Notes: a model not told the origin generated them from the letters alone. DNA of 64,000 nt from Liolophura sinensis (GCF_032854445.1 NC_088300.1:30115608-30179607); one strand, 5' to 3'. Positions 1 through 13,040 are shown, counted from the first letter of the stretch. Made by a program: numbers and translations.

Positions 1-127
1 ATTTATAAATAATTATTGGCCTAGAAATGATAATTTTTGTTATAGTTATAGTAATTATTATTGGCCATCTCTTACTTTGGACATCAGGACACATCTTTCG
101 GAATCATACACGTGTAATTCATTTAGC

Positions 128-200
128 TGTATCACGACCATAGGGCTGAAATATTACCGGTGTGGCGTTAAGCCATAATTATTGATTCATTCATTTGGTT
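128..200 (+). mobile_element. SINE family D 3' end (CATT tail)
   Basis: It reads GGGCTGAAATATTACCGGTG, TGGCGTTAAGCCATAATTA, then GATTCATTCATT, the same domain and tail as the copies at 9428, 18961, 35368 and 43808. Confidence 0.6.
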
Positions 201-321
201 GAATGTAATATTCGTAGTTCTTCTTTTCATATAGCTTCTCAAGTTTGCCGCTAACAAATGTAACAAGTTCATTATCTGAGAAAGTAGACATTATGACATT
301 GATCAACTCCGTGGCGTCCAT

Positions 322-580
322 TCAGGAATGAATGAATACTTGGCGTTTAATGTTTCACATAACAATTATTCAGTCATATGACGACCAGGAGTCATTTTGT
401 GTGTGTACATATATTGTGTCTTTTTGTGGAATATTGAGTCCTTGCCGCCAAAGTGCAGCTGCCACTGAAGTATCATGACACCCGGCATGGCACCCCAGTC
501 AGTCACATTACAATGATACCAGGCCAAGCAGTTCTGGTTCCTTGCTCTAACCTCTCATAGTTGAGTGCACAAGTACCATT
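322..580 (-). mobile_element. SINE family C (AATG tail), diverged copy
   Basis: The left end is GAATGAATGAATACTTGG, then a TTTAATG...TTATTCAGTCATATGACG segment homologous to the 3' domain of family B. The body (TGTACATATATTGTGTC, CACCCCAGTCAGTCACATTA) differs from B. The head is not clear. Confidence 0.6.
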
Positions 581-1554
581 TTTAAAGCCTTTTTTATGAC
601 CTCAGTGGGTTTGATCCCAAATCTACCGACTTTGCGACACACATAATTCCTTTACAGGACTTGAATTCTTTGGTTAGACTGATTCGCTAAAATGCTATGT
701 TCTTATCCCAATTATTTAATTTCTGCCAAATAGTTAACTACCTGAATGCAAAATTGGGGATTTCAGGCAGGGTTGCACATTCTTAAACTTCTAACTTTAA
801 GAAAAGATTTTACGTTTGGGGTTGCAACAAAGGAATGAGCTTTTGAGCAGAGAATTTGGTGGCAATAGCCTATTCCCTATTTCTATATTCATGCGTTGAA
901 CTGGTTAAGAGTTAATCTATTCGTAACAACACAAGATGCAATTCACTGAAATAGGCAATCAATGGTTGCACCTGAACTATGACATAACTATGTTAGAGAA
1001 AGTTATACAGAGAATCAATTTTGTTTTCGAACTCCCAACGTTCCATGTTCGGATACATTACAATAATTATAACCGGTGGGGGCATATAAAACCACAGCTA
1101 AAACGGAAAAAAATTGTTAAAGTAATAATTTTTAGATACACTTCGACAAGGTCGTTAGCGGTTCTATAGAAATGGAGAATGTAATGTTTTAATATGGCCG
1201 TAAAGATATAATTCAACAGACGTGTGCTTAAAAATCTTAGTTGTAAAATCAACAAATGTCATTTCAGATTAAACAAGGGTTTATCAAGGTCGGCTTGTCC
1301 ACGCCATGTGTTTTTGTACAAATCTCTCAGACTTTGTGTCGAACTGAATATGACAAGATTAATGCCTCTATTATTGACGTTCCACGAACAGCTAATATTT
1401 CTGTGATGGACAGATTTTTTTTCACATGTCGATTCCTCATTACCATAGGACGGGAAATAAAATCCCAATCCTCTTACCACGTTCAACAGTGACAAAGGCT
1501 AGTGTATGATATTGATAAACTGTGTATAATCTAAGCAGCGCAGCAAACATCCAC

Positions 1555-1990
1555 ACATACCAGTTGTCGACAATAATGGATGTTCCAGGCTAATAATGAC
1601 AAGACCTAATAATTGTACAACAAATTTCAGCTAAAATAACGGAATAGAACATACCAAAGTTTATGAATAAAGTTTTTAATTCGGTTTAAGATTGCTTTGT
1701 GACTCCGAAGCCAGGCGTTTACAATAAATCGATGTTGAAATCGTGAATCATGCATGGTAGTGGAAAAGTTGTCGTTAGCGTAAGAAAATGTAATGTATTT
1801 CATTTTGATTGTGACTGTTCACATATTCAATGTGGCGATTTCATCCAACCAGGATGGTACAGCCTATTGTTAAGCGGAATTAGACACAATTATGAAGCAA
1901 AGCGCCCATATTCTGAATACCTTGTCCATAATTACTCCCAAGAGAATCATACTTACTGTCAATTTAAGAAACACCATGACTAGATGAAAA
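1555..1990 (+). repeat. Unclassified dispersed repeat, copy 1
   Basis: It is colinear with 51725-52090: GTTGTCGACAATAATGGATG near the start and GGAATTAGACACAATTATGA (1877-1896) in the second half. No termini, tail or coding frame were recognised. Confidence 0.55.
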
Positions 1991-2453
1991 ATGTGATCTG
2001 GCAAACATTTATGTCAATGGTGTTTTCAGAGATCATGTATATGACTCACAGTGGTTAACACGTTTCACCCTGTGTACGACATCCAGGCATTCCCTGACTC
2101 GCTCCAAAAACATTGCTAACAATGATGTACATGGCGGAACCTTGGCAAGACCAATTTGTCACTACGCGGCGGTATTTGATATGACAAAGAAGATTTAAAT
2201 TTAGAATATCGAGCTCACATCCCGCCAGTAAACAGATGTTATGGAAAGAAAGAAACTTAAACCGAGTCATTAACCATTTTTTCCCACCTCCTCGTCGCTT
2301 TTGTTGACTCGTCAGAGATGTATTGCTAACATTGATTAATATAATACATCATATCCAATACGGGCACACGTATATAGATACAACCCCTTCTACTTTTCAC
2401 ATTGCCTCGCATTGTACGGTCTATACCAACAAGGCAGCCTTACTATCACATTG

Positions 2454-2667
2454 CGGCGTAATGACACAGGAGCCTCTCACCAATGCGGTCGCTCTGAGTT
2501 CTAGCTTCCTCTGCGGCCGTAAGTGTGTAGGTCTGCCAGTTACCTGCGGATGGTCGTGGGTTTCTCCCGGGCTCTGCCCGTTTCCCCGCACCATAATGCT
2601 GGCCGCCGCCGTATAAGTGGAATATTCTTAAGTACGACGTAACACACCAATCAAATAAATACATAAA
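2454..2667 (+). mobile_element. SINE family A (AAAT tail) with 13-bp target duplication
   Basis: It contains GGAGCCTCTCACCAATGCGG, ACCTGCGGATGGTCGTGGG, the 3' domain GCCGTATAAGTGGAATATTC and a CAAATAAATA tail. The perfect duplication TACTATCACATTG flanks it (2441-2453 and 2668-2680). The first part of the tRNA-like head is missing, so this copy arose by 5'-truncated insertion. Confidence 0.93.
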
Positions 2668-2721
2668 TACTATCACATTGGACACTCTGCTTCAATCGTA
2701 GGTACTATTTCTATCTTCGAA

Positions 2722-2921
2722 GGCCGGGGTGGTTTATTAGCGTGCTCCATGGCCCAGAAGTCTCTCAGGTTATGCTCATGCCGGTGTCCCCTCCGGCCCT
2801 ACGTGGGAACATCTGACAGCAACCTTTTGGATGGCTGAAAGTTTCCGCGGGCTGGTAAGCGAAATATTCTCGAGTACGGAGTAAAATACCGATCAAATAA
2901 TCAAATAAATAAATGTTTCAG
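2722..2921 (+). mobile_element. SINE family A, diverged copy with 8-bp target duplication
   Basis: The head GGCCGGGGTGGTTTATTAGC is kept; the body is diverged, and the 3' domain reads AAATATTCTCGAGTACGGAG with an AAAT tail. The duplication TCTTCGAA lies at 2714-2721 and 2922-2929. Confidence 0.85.
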
Positions 2922-3635
2922 TCTTCGAATTTGTCAACCCATAAATCTGACAACAATCCTTTACATCCATTTCATCTCGATTATTTTAGGTTTAATGATT
3001 ATACGTCATTATTACACCAACAAGACCTCCAAGAATCATGAAAACAATATGACCGTTTGGTATCAACTAAAGAGACAGATAAGATTATGTGCAAATGTCT
3101 TCTTCTTACAAATGTCACTCTTTACATTTACTTACACGTCTATGTATCTCTGTGGGAAAAGCTCATAATGAAGAAACGTCTGTTGCCTGTCAAATCTATC
3201 ATGTGGTCTAATCAGCTTTAATAGCTATAAGAGGTTTGTTGGCAGGTAATAAAAGCTTGCTAGCATAATTGCGCACAGGGTCTTCTTAACAGTAGCCATC
3301 CGAAGTTCGTCCGTTCTGCTTTCCAAAAAACATGAGAATTCAAATCTCGCGAGATCACGTTATCGATATGTTAACCAATGACTCTGGCGACGACACAGCT
3401 TACCGGTTGAATCAAAAACGATAACGATAAGACTTGCACGGCATTTGGGAACAGATGGAACCCACAGTTATAGTCATACATATGTTAAATAAACAATTAC
3501 GCTTTGGCAAGAGACTACATCATGGAGTCCAACAGAAACAGTTTATTACAAGTTTTGATCATAGTTTAATATGATCATACTGCAATTTGGTACGGTACTG
3601 GTTGATTCATTTTAACGGCCAATGTGAAGCATGAT

Positions 3636-3836
3636 TTATTTACTTACTTTTTTGATTGGTGTTTTATGTCATGCTCAACAGTAGTTTGCTTATACGACGA
3701 CTATCATACATGACCATCCGCAGGTTGCTGAAAGACTTCCCCACGTACAACGGGAGAGGAAACCTGCATGATCAGGGCTAGAACACATACTGACCACACT
3801 GCTGACGGGCTCCTAAGTCATAGTGCGCTACTGTGA
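3636..3836 (-). mobile_element. SINE family A copy
   Basis: A TTTATTTACTTAC tail, GATTGGTGTTTTATGTCATG, ATGACCATCCGCAGGTTGC and GGGCTCCTAAGTCAT show an almost full copy, diverged, in minus orientation. Confidence 0.85.
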
Positions 3837-4164
3837 AAATGTACACTAAATTAGTCTATTTCGCTGATTTAACGGTTTACTCAAGTGTATTATACGAAAG
3901 TTATCAACCATATGGTTATGGTTAAATAAAACTGGGGCATAAAACCTACCGGCCATCATACGTAAAGAGTCTGTTGTAAATCCACAGTCCAGCAAAGAAC
4001 ACCAAAAAACGTAATGACATTGAAATATAATTTAAGTCAGAGTAGGGAGGTGTACTCTACCTTGCCAAATGTTACTAATAACTAAAAATAAATATTGCCA
4101 AGCATTCCGATAGCTTTCCCATTACGTCCGTCAGTATAAACTATTAAAATGCTGCCACATTGTG

Positions 4165-4479
4165 AGTGAGTGAGTGAGTGCTTGGGGTTTAACGTCGTAC
4201 TCAACAATTTTTCAGTCATACGAAGGAATCTTTAGGGTGCATGTACATGTAATGTGCCTCCTTGTTGCAGGATGGATTAAAGTGCTGCTTCACTGAGACG
4301 ACTTACCGAAGTAAGCAAGTAAGCCGCCCCGCCGATCAACCAGTCGTTGCACTATCCCCTTCATGCTGAACGCCAAGCGAGGTCTTAAAAGTCTTAGGTG
4401 TGACTCGATCAAGGATTGATCCTGGATCTACCGGTCCCGAAGCGGACGCTCTACCAACTGTGCTATCCGGGCCGGTACG
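4165..4479 (-). mobile_element. SINE family B, near full-length copy
   Basis: Minus orientation. The head has an A box TAGCACAGTTGG (4465-4454) and a B box GATCGAGTC (4410-4402), 43 bp apart, as in tRNA-derived polymerase III promoters. The body matches the copy at 42009-42366, and the tail is (ACTC)n. The 9-bp duplication CACATTGTG flanks it (4156-4164 overlapping the tail, and 4480-4488). Confidence 0.9.
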
Positions 4480-6254
4480 CACATTGTGCATCACTGCCAC
4501 TGTATGACAAAAGTCACGGATCATGTGTTCCCTTTTGTCAGTGGATTATTTCAAGTTCATCAACATTATAGCTACAGATTTCGCTATGGCTACTACAAAA
4601 TCTGTACTTTATTTAAGTTTGGTCGATAACCAATGAGTTTGGAGGCCAAAAGCCTACAATCACTAATATAAAACAAACACAGTTTAATTACTTGAGTGAA
4701 TCTTTGGATGCACGGTGACCCTTTTACAGACACACACAAGTAGTGCCCGGTATTGATCAAAAACTTAGCTTTTTACCGAGAACGTGTTTTTTCATTTCAT
4801 CATCAGATTTACGATGAGGTCTTTGCCCTAACCAGTCGTGTCTTCTCTTATAAACAAACATGAAGATAACTAGTGCCGATGGTTTCATGCTGAGGTATTA
4901 TCCTACACCTTCTTTGCATTTATGATTTGCTGACTACATTGATAACAAACACGACACTGTCTGACACGTTTAGAAGCAAACACGGAACTAGTTTGAATTG
5001 GGCACCGTGATTCTCCAATTTCTCTATCCTAAAAGTGTAGTGTTTTCGAACGTGACATTAAACATGCGAGGAGTGTTCCCATCACGTCATCTCTCTTCCA
5101 GCAGGGTATGAAATTTCAAACAATAATTTCAAACAACAAGCGACCAATATACGGTGTGTGGGTGCATGAAGAAATTCACATGACCTAGCATGTTAAAAAT
5201 GAGGGGCATCATGAATGGGGTGAAGTACATATAAGTGGGAGAGCGACATGTAAAATGAGTTCTCACCCAGGATAACCAGATGTTCAGTAATGGGTGGAGC
5301 TTTTCCAACCCAGGTGCAGATTCCACATAGTTAGTTTTGACTTCGTCCAGGACTTAGAATAGGGAACACATTAGTGCTATACTATCATAAAACAAAACAC
5401 ATTAGGTAAAACAATAACCTTACTTGAAGGCACCACCGTTCCCTTGGCCGCTTCGATTTACTTGTTACTGTGACTACATGTTGTGGGAAGTGACTCTGGC
5501 ATCCACATCTGAATGCGTTGGAGGAGTGAAGAGACTAACAATGGTAATTCCATAAGCCAATGCTTGGACACAATGCTTACAGCAGAGTTGTCCTGATGAA
5601 ATGCCTCCAAAGGCAATTTTCGCCACTTCATTGCCGTCACTGGTGGTTTGTATGTGATTTAGCTGGTTTTGATTAGCCCTGTTTGAAGATCATTTTCCTC
5701 TCACAAATATCGCAGAGATATTGAGTTCGCTCTGAGAGAGGAAATCTGTACGTCACATGTAGGAAAATATGTCAGTTATTTGCCAAATGCTAGTGGTTTA
5801 TTCTGCACATTCTGTTTTTTTTTTCCAGACCATGTCGCTGACATCCGTCGTTGAAGTCCTATTACAATTGCCAGACTTTTCATGCAGTATTTACACCAGC
5901 GTTTGACATTTACATTTTACCTCAGCAGTTAAGTGGTCTGTTTGCTGGTTTAAGACTGTAGTGTTGCTTGCATAATGACGCCGTAGCTTCGCTAGAACAA
6001 CTGTCTCTCAGCATTGATGGATTGGCTAACCATTTGCATTATACAAGGCGACGGGCAGAACATGATCGTGCTAATAACGAACGTTCTTTAACTCCGGCGG
6101 TTCTAGTTATTTGAGATTTCTTGGATTGTGCACTGTACATTGATGCAGTCGTATATGTACTTCAAACTGTACTTCGCATAATCTTCCACCACAACATTCA
6201 GAAACATAATCACAGTTGCACCTTTTGCCGAATATTAAGATGTTTTACAAAATA

Positions 6255-6385
6255 TTTATTTCACCCCCGGGTGAGAAAGTGCGGTTACTTAAACTCACAG
6301 AAATCACACTGGTGACCTTATACTGAGCCGTTGTGCTGCGATGGCACGCCAACCACTCGACCACGAAGGCCCTGAATATGTTGCT
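6255..6385 (-). mobile_element. tRNA-derived SINE head fragment
   Basis: On the minus strand it reads GGCCTTCGTGGTCGAGTGG, then TTGGCGTGCC, like the D-arm of serine/leucine tRNAs, with a weak B box (GAGTTTAAGTAAC) downstream. It does not close into a tRNA cloverleaf. Confidence 0.45.
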
Positions 6386-7642
6386 TGAATGCGTTGAAAT
6401 CTTCAATGAGCTATCTGACAGCGTTGGCATAATTGCAGTACCACATGTATTGGGCTGTCGGAGAGATATTCCTTTGTGTGTAGTATTGAATATTTTACTG
6501 ATATTATGTACAATCATTTGTTATAGGCTTCGTATTCACCTTGGGAAAGAAACCGGATAATTGGATATTTATGCACATGCTACTGAGGCAACCAAGAAGC
6601 GTGATATAAACGTGTTGTTTGCGCGCTTGTCTTACTTAGTGATATCGAAATTGCTCCAACGCAGAGGTTTCCAAGGCGTACATGCACACTCTGTATCTGG
6701 CAGTTTTATAGTTTCAGCAGATTAATCGCCATTTGTCAATTATCTGCTCTTGTTCCACTGCGTCCTCACAGGAGTGTATCCCTAACAGTTAATATGTAAT
6801 CTCCTGTAACTGACAGGCAACACAACTTTGCAGCCTTAAAAAACACCGAATCTAAAGTAAACCGCAGAAATGGCAGGAAACCTTATCAAAAGGTGAAAAC
6901 CACCAGTTTTTTTCCCTTTACTCGCACTGTATTTTATTTTGTTCAAGCAAATGGCATTTTAATGGTCTGTTTGTAAACGTCAGGGCTTAATGGCTTCCTG
7001 AACTGCCCGTGTCTTGTGTAGGAACGTCGCCCACTATTCTTTTGAGAGAGAGCTGAGTCTAATAGCTTGCCTTTCAATTCAGAGCACTGTAGCTTTGTTA
7101 GGTGACAGGGCCCAGTCTTACATCCCAATAAATCGCGATTCACCCATCTTAGCAACGGCAGAGAAATGCAGGTAGAGCGCTTATGCTGATTAGCGTCAAG
7201 CGAGAAATGAAAATCGTGACGTGAAATATGCCCAGTCGAACGGTATGTACACGTACTTTGAATCTTTCACTTCACAGCGTAGAACAATTATATCAGACAA
7301 CGCATATCAGTGTCTGCATCAGTTATAAAAATAACAGTTTCTCACCATTATTTTAGCATTACTTGCGTTGCAGTGGTTCATTTTGATTATGTTATGGAGG
7401 TTTGCCTCATTAAGACCAACAAATCGCGAATGAGAAATATCAGATGTGTCAGCTCTAGCCAATCATTACCAAACCTGTCCATCGTATTTATCGTCAACTT
7501 TTCACAAAGTCAAACGCGACGTAAGTTACAATGGCTTTCCCAGACTCGAAATTTACAAGATTCCTCTGCATTCATTGTTCTTGGGACCTTTTTGGCAAAG
7601 CGGACGACGGTGATCGTTCTCTTAGTCTTACATGAATTTCAT

Positions 7643-7760
7643 TGTTCAAGACGTGTGCGTCGAAATGAACATTCGTATACCAGCCGTCAACCAAAATGCA
7701 CGTTCTAGGTCAATAATAATCACAAGGCCAAATTCCAAAACTACGTTTAACACAAACCAC
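7643..7760 (+). repeat. Unclassified dispersed repeat, partial copy 2
   Basis: CATTCGTATACCAGCCGTCA, ACCAAAATGCACGTTC and AAACTACGTTTAACAC match the first part of the 51725 copy (CATTCATATACCAGC, CGACGTTTAACA). Confidence 0.5.
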
Positions 7761-7929
7761 CAAAGAACTAAGAAAGTATATAAAGTGCGAAAATAGGACG
7801 GAATCATGCAAAGGGAGACCGTCAACAGTTCCAGTAATATGTATATAACATGAGCTAATAGCAAGATATCACCGTTAACTCACAAAATATCGGAGATTTG
7901 CTAAGGGCACTCCAGTTTTCTTCACCCAT

Positions 7930-7995
7930 AATTGGCGGGGGTGGGGTTACATTGTATCAGTGAAATATTCTGGAGTATCGTCTTAAACAACACTT
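7930..7995 (+). mobile_element. SINE family A 3' fragment
   Basis: AGTGAAATATTCTGGAGTAT and the decayed GTCTTAAACAACAC domain are recognisable; the tail is lost. Confidence 0.5.
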
Positions 7996-8734
7996 AAAAA
8001 TGAATGTTCTCTCAGCGGAGAGTTATTATCTCCATTAACTGATAGCTATCATCACACAATGACTTCTAGGAATATTCTGCTTCTTACGCCTTGAGAACTG
8101 CAGATGAGAAATAAAGAGGTCAATACGCCTATAAAGATGGATGATAGGAAGCCTAACACCGGGACAACGGACAGAATTCGACAAAGCTGATTATCGAGAA
8201 ACACTTCCACCGAGAAAGACGTGGAAACTTATAGCTCAATGAAAATGTCGACCAACCTTGCCATCCTATGGAAAAGTAAATAATGAATAGTAATTTTCTG
8301 ATAAAGAGAGTCACATTAGATGCTATCGGACATACTCTCAGAAAATCAGTCCCACTGCGTCTAAAACATTGACATGACTTGTATTTTGAGAGTCTGGATT
8401 ACGTGATTGTGGTCATGTGCCAATTATCAAACTGTTGTCGCTTCTCTGGGTTTATTCGCCATACTATAGCCTTTTATACTGGCATGTCTATTTTAGTGTA
8501 TTATGTTTCTGCTTTGTGACACCGTTCCAACCTCAACAAAAGTCAAATTTGCTACTCTGGTCACCATCCTAAGATGCCCATTGAACCTATCCCCTTTTCG
8601 AAAAACCATGACTTTGTATAAGAATCTAATCTTATAATTATTTGAAAATACATATATTTAACTGTTCACTGACAGTATATACTGCGATATCTTCATTTTA
8701 CGTATGATTCGTCAGTGAAACCTGTACAACAATC

Positions 8735-8936
8735 CAGCAGCCTCTCACCAATGCGGTCGCCGTGAGTTCAAGTTGAGTCCATGCTAGCTTCCTCTCCGGC
8801 CGTTCGTGAGAAGGTTTGTCAGAAATCTGCCGATGGTCGTGGGTTTCTCCTGGGCTCTGTCCGGTGTCCACCGTCGCATAAGTAAAATATTTTTGAGTAA
8901 GGCGTAAAACACCAGTCAAATAAATAAATAAATAAA
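8735..8936 (+). mobile_element. SINE family A copy
   Basis: CAGCCTCTCACCAATGCGG, B-box-like GAGTTCAAG, GATGGTCGTGGGTTTCTCC, TTGAGTAAGGCGTAAAAC and a CAAATAAATAAATAAATAAA tail are all present. Confidence 0.9.
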
Positions 8937-9427
8937 GAGTACAAACGTAAATATATTATCTCTCTGGAGCTGTTCTGGTATTTTAACAGAGAAGTCACGA
9001 ATCCGGTATTTTGACCGAGCGATATGATATACATGTGGTACATCTAGTTAAGTATGACTAATTACAAAAGGAAAAGTCCAACAATCTGAAAGTTGAGATT
9101 TCATTAAATATGGTCAATATAAGTACAATCCCTCTTTAGTCTGAGTGAAACACCAAATTTCACCTAATAACCTGAACAGAATTACAATTAGTACATAAAA
9201 GTACACATCTATACAACAGTGTCTAAATTAAGAGTCACCGTGGTGACAGCCTACATCGACGAATAGTCACGAATTAAAGCGACATGAATATCTGTACAGA
9301 TTGGCCTTGTACATTCCAATAAACTCAACTTCTTTAATATCCATTGAATGCTGAGATGTGTTACTAGTCACTAGTAAAATACTGGAATACTTGCATTACT
9401 AACTGTTCTGGTGCTGATCATTACTAT

Positions 9428-9490
9428 GATATGGTTGAGGTATTGCCGATGTGAAAGCAAAAATCATTCTTTATTCGTCATATTCATAAT
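9428..9490 (+). mobile_element. SINE family D 3' end, diverged
   Basis: It shows GATATGGTTGAGGTATTGCC, GATGTG and AAATCATTCTTTATTC, matching the family D end with substitutions. Confidence 0.5.
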
Positions 9491-10660
9491 TGCTTTACGT
9501 CGTTTCTCACCGATTATGAATAAACCATAAACCTGGAGAATGGAATAATTTCTCGGGGGGTAAAGTATTTAAATTAGAAAATTCAAGATTAGGCGTTTTA
9601 TGACGTCAGTCATATCCCACCGAGTACTTTTATTTTTCTGGCAAAATTCAAATACAAGATGGGGAATTAGTAACCTATATAGTTTGGCTAAGCCATTGTA
9701 CTATAGCGGAAGTAAAACTGGGGCATCGTTTAACAATTTAGTCAGATTCACTTTCGTTACCTGAAGGTGAAATTGAAGTTTGGTTTAAAATGCAGGGATT
9801 TTTATTACGGCAAGTACTGATGAAAAATATCCAATTGCATAATAAAGCTTATTTTTCACTATGAATGAGTTAGGCTGCAATATTGTTTGGAGCAAATGCA
9901 AAAATAAAAGCATCACGATTCCCAAAGATTCTTGCTTGCTTAAGTTAATTGTGATTTCCTATAACAAATCTGATTATTCTTCATTGAAAACCTGCGTGTA
10001 TCGAGGTCTCCGGCCAACAACACAAAATTACCTCTGATGGGCAACAAACCCTTTCGCTCATGGTAAAGGTCAATTGCAGTATTTCAGTATTTAAACGGTT
10101 ATTTTATTGTTCTGGTGTGAACCTTTTACTGAATATTCCAAGTTATTTAGTCTTTTTAATAACCTTTTATCGTGCAAAGAATACTCAGCCAGATCAGGCA
10201 GATAACATTTTCTCATAAATTTTGAGTTTATTGCCTCATAAACGTTTAATTCCTTTGCCCAAAGTTCGACATGAATACAACCAAGAGGTTAAAAGTGTCA
10301 TCATGAAGTTTTATTTAAATGGCTACTCATGGATTGGGGTTTATATGTAAAGCGGTTAATTGGCGTGCTATTACATGGACACAAACAGTTAAATTCTGAC
10401 TAAAGTCTGATAATATTCATGGGAGCATTCGTTAACACTGATTGCTCACATCATACGTCAGGTGTGAGCAGGCAGGCCACTGTCAGCTATGAGTTTACAA
10501 ACGGCTGTCAGAGATGAGAAAGTTAGTTGGCGGTTCGCGGTAGGCGGTAGACGATTCAAAGGGACAAGTCATTAATTTTTCAAAATGTAACATTCAAATA
10601 TCTCTTATGTTTCGAATAATACAATAACAATTTTTACACAATGTACATCTCTTTTAATCT

Positions 10661-11510
10661 TCTTTCCCTTGACACCTAGTAAATGGTCTAAAGCAACCAA
10701 ACTTACGCAGTCTACATCTCTACCCATTTTCTTTCATCTGACACCAAAGTTGACACCATCTGACTTCAGGGGGTGCTTCAATCGAATAGCCATCGAATCC
10801 CCTTCTACCTAAATTGTTTAGAGTAACCAAACGTACACAATAAACACACATTTTATTCTTTTTCACCTGACACCAAAGTTGACACCATCTGACTCCATCT
10901 GACTTACAATTTAATCGCTGTCGAATTGCTATATGACCGACACGGGCAATGCCAAAATCCATACAGCAACCAAACTTACACAATATAAATTACTTCTCAT
11001 TCTCCTTCACATAATGCCAAAGTTAACACCACCTGACTCCAGAGGGCACTACAATCGAATCGCTGTCGAATCGCCTTCTAGCTTACACAGGCAATGCCAA
11101 AACACCTAGAGCAACCAAACTTACAGAATATACATCACCTTTGATTCTCTTTCACAAGACACCAAAGTTAAAACTATCTGACTCTAGGAGGCGCTACATT
11201 CTAATCGCCGCCGAATCAACTTCTGAATTACACAGGCAATAGTAAATGGTCTAGAGCAATCAGACTTACAGAATATGCACCTCTGTTGATCCTCTTTTAC
11301 CTCACACTAAAGTTGCCACCAGGGGTGACTCCAGGGGACGCTTAAACCAAATCGCCGTCGAACCGCCTACTGGCTAACACAGGCATTACAAAATGGGCTT
11401 GAGCAACCAAACCTACACAAGACATCTCTATTTATCCTCTTTTACTTGCCATCACAGTTTACACAATATGACTCCAGGGGGCGCCAAAGTCGAATACAAT
11501 TATATTATGT
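10661..11510 (-). repeat. Left array: about 6 copies of the 145-bp monomer, minus orientation
   Basis: The anchor CAACCAAAC (or a close variant) recurs at about 10694, 10824, 10977, 11112, 11257 and 11404. Each copy also holds a TTGACACCATCTGACTCC-like segment and a CGAATCGCCGTCGAATCG-like segment. Copies are diverged by substitutions and small deletions. Short open frames here are repeat artefacts. Confidence 0.85.
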
Positions 11511-12900
11511 AGAATTGGTTGCTCTATGAGTTTTGGCTTTATATGTGTCCACCAGGAGGCGAATCGAAGGCGATTTGATTGCAGCGCCCCGTGGAGTCGT
11601 ATGATATCAGCTACAATGTCAGGCAAAAGAAATCGGCAGTAATGCATATTCTGTAAGCTTGGTTGGTCTAGGAGTTTTGACATTGCCTCTGTCAGCCAGT
11701 AGGCGATTCGACGGCGATCTGATCGTAACGCCGCCTTGAGTCAGATGGTATTAACTTTGGTGCCAGGCGCAAGAGGATGATTAGGGATGTGTCTTGTGTA
11801 AGTTTAGTTGCTCTAGAACATTTACTATTGCCTGTGTGAGCGATTCGACAGCGCCTGGATAGTAGCTCCACGTGGAATCAGATGGTGGCAACTTGGGTGT
11901 CAGGTGAAAGAAAAACAGAAGAAATATATATTGTGGGGCTTTTGGCATTGCCTATGTTGGTCAGAAGGCGATTTGATTGTAGTGCCATAGAAGTCGGAGG
12001 GTATCAAGTTAGTGTCAGGTGAAAGAGAATCAGGAGTAATGCATATTCTGTGAGTTTGGTTGGTATAGGCATTTCGGCAGCCTATGTCTGCCAGTAGGCG
12101 ATTGGACGGCGATTGGATTGTGGCTCCCCCTGGAGTAAGATGGGGTCAACTTTGATGTCAGTTGAAAGAATCAGAAGTAAAGCCTATTCTGTAAGTTTGG
12201 TTGCAGTAGGTGTTTTGGCATTGCTTGTATGAGCCAGTAGGCGATTCGACGGCGATTCAACGGCGATTCGATTGTAGCGCCCCCTAGAATCAGATGATAT
12301 CAACTTTTGTATCATATGAAACAGAATCAGAAGGAATTTATATTGTGTAAGTTTGGTTGCTCTAGGGGTTTTGACATTTACTGTTTGAGCCGCAAGACGA
12401 TACAATGGCGATTAGATTGTGGCGCCCCATGGAGTCAGACGGTGTCAACTTTGGATTTAAGTGAAAGAGGATCAAAGTGTGTGTATATTGTGTACGTTTC
12501 TTGCTCTAGACCATTTATTATTGCCTGTGTGAGACAGAAGGTGATTCGACGGCGATTCAATTGTAGCTCCCCCTTGAATCACATAGTGTCAACTTTGGTG
12601 TCAGGCGAAAGAGGATGAGTAGAGATGTGTCTTGTGTAAGTTTGGTTGCTCTAGACTGGTTACTAATGCCTGTGTGAGCCAGAAGGCAATTCGACGGCGA
12701 TTCGATTATAGCGTCCCCTGGAGTTACACAGTGTCAACTTTGGTGTCAGGCGAGAGAAAATCAGCAGAGATCTGTGTTGTGTAAGTTTAGTTGCTCTAGA
12801 CCATTTGCTAGAAGGCGATTTGACGGCGATTCGATTGTGGCGCGTCCTGGAGTCAGATAGTGTGAACTTTGGTGTCACGTGAAAGAGAATTAGAAGTGGT
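11511..12900 (+). repeat. Right array: about 9-10 copies of the 145-bp monomer, plus orientation
   Basis: The inverted anchor (GTTTGGTTGCTCTA-like) recurs at about 11515, 11661, 11816, 12058, 12199, 12355, 12499, 12644 and 12789, with one shortened copy near 11930. Each monomer contains the internal direct repeat GGCGATTCGAC/GGCGATTCGAT; the copy near 12240 has three. Orientation flips at about 11490-11515, the centre of the palindrome. Confidence 0.85.
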
Positions 12901-13040
12901 GTATATTGTATAAAATTGTTTATTGTATATTTCAAAGGAAAAGAGATATTGGAATGTTAAAGTTTCAGAAAGTACTGACTGGTCCCTCTGAATCGCCTAC
13001 CGCGAACCACCGAATAACTTTTCTGCTCTGACTGTCATTT

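Larger units (their letters stand above)
581..10498. other. Intergenic stretch with SINEs
   Basis: Apart from the SINEs and dispersed repeats listed separately, I see no supported gene. Open frames are short, lack recognisable motifs and overlap one another on both strands. Confidence 0.7.
10499..13040. mobile_element. Palindromic foldback-like element with inverted 145-bp repeat arrays
   Basis: The two ends are inverted repeats of each other. The left end (about 10499-10660) contains GGTTCGCGGTAGGC and GATTCAAAGGGAC. The right end (about 12900-13040) contains, on the opposite strand, GGTTCGCGGTAGGC and GATTCAGAGGGAC; similarity runs on through AACATTC-AATATCTCTT for about 150 bp. Between them lie tandem copies of a roughly 145-bp monomer, in one orientation on the left and inverted on the right. 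No transposase is visible, so it is non-autonomous or dead. The exact ends are not fixed; TTTAC flanks both sides and may be a target duplication. Drosophila FB/Galileo-type foldback elements have this architecture; bivalve tandem-core elements are another comparison. Confidence 0.75.

Noticed and set aside
4374-4479. tRNA gene on the minus strand
   Set aside because: It has A and B boxes but is the head of a SINE with body, tail and target duplication, and I see no proper cloverleaf. The same applies to 42010-42098 and 42367-42463.
12307-12618. 103-codon open frame (and others at 10720-10983 and 12663-12935)
   Set aside because: All lie within the 145-bp monomer arrays and change frame from copy to copy.
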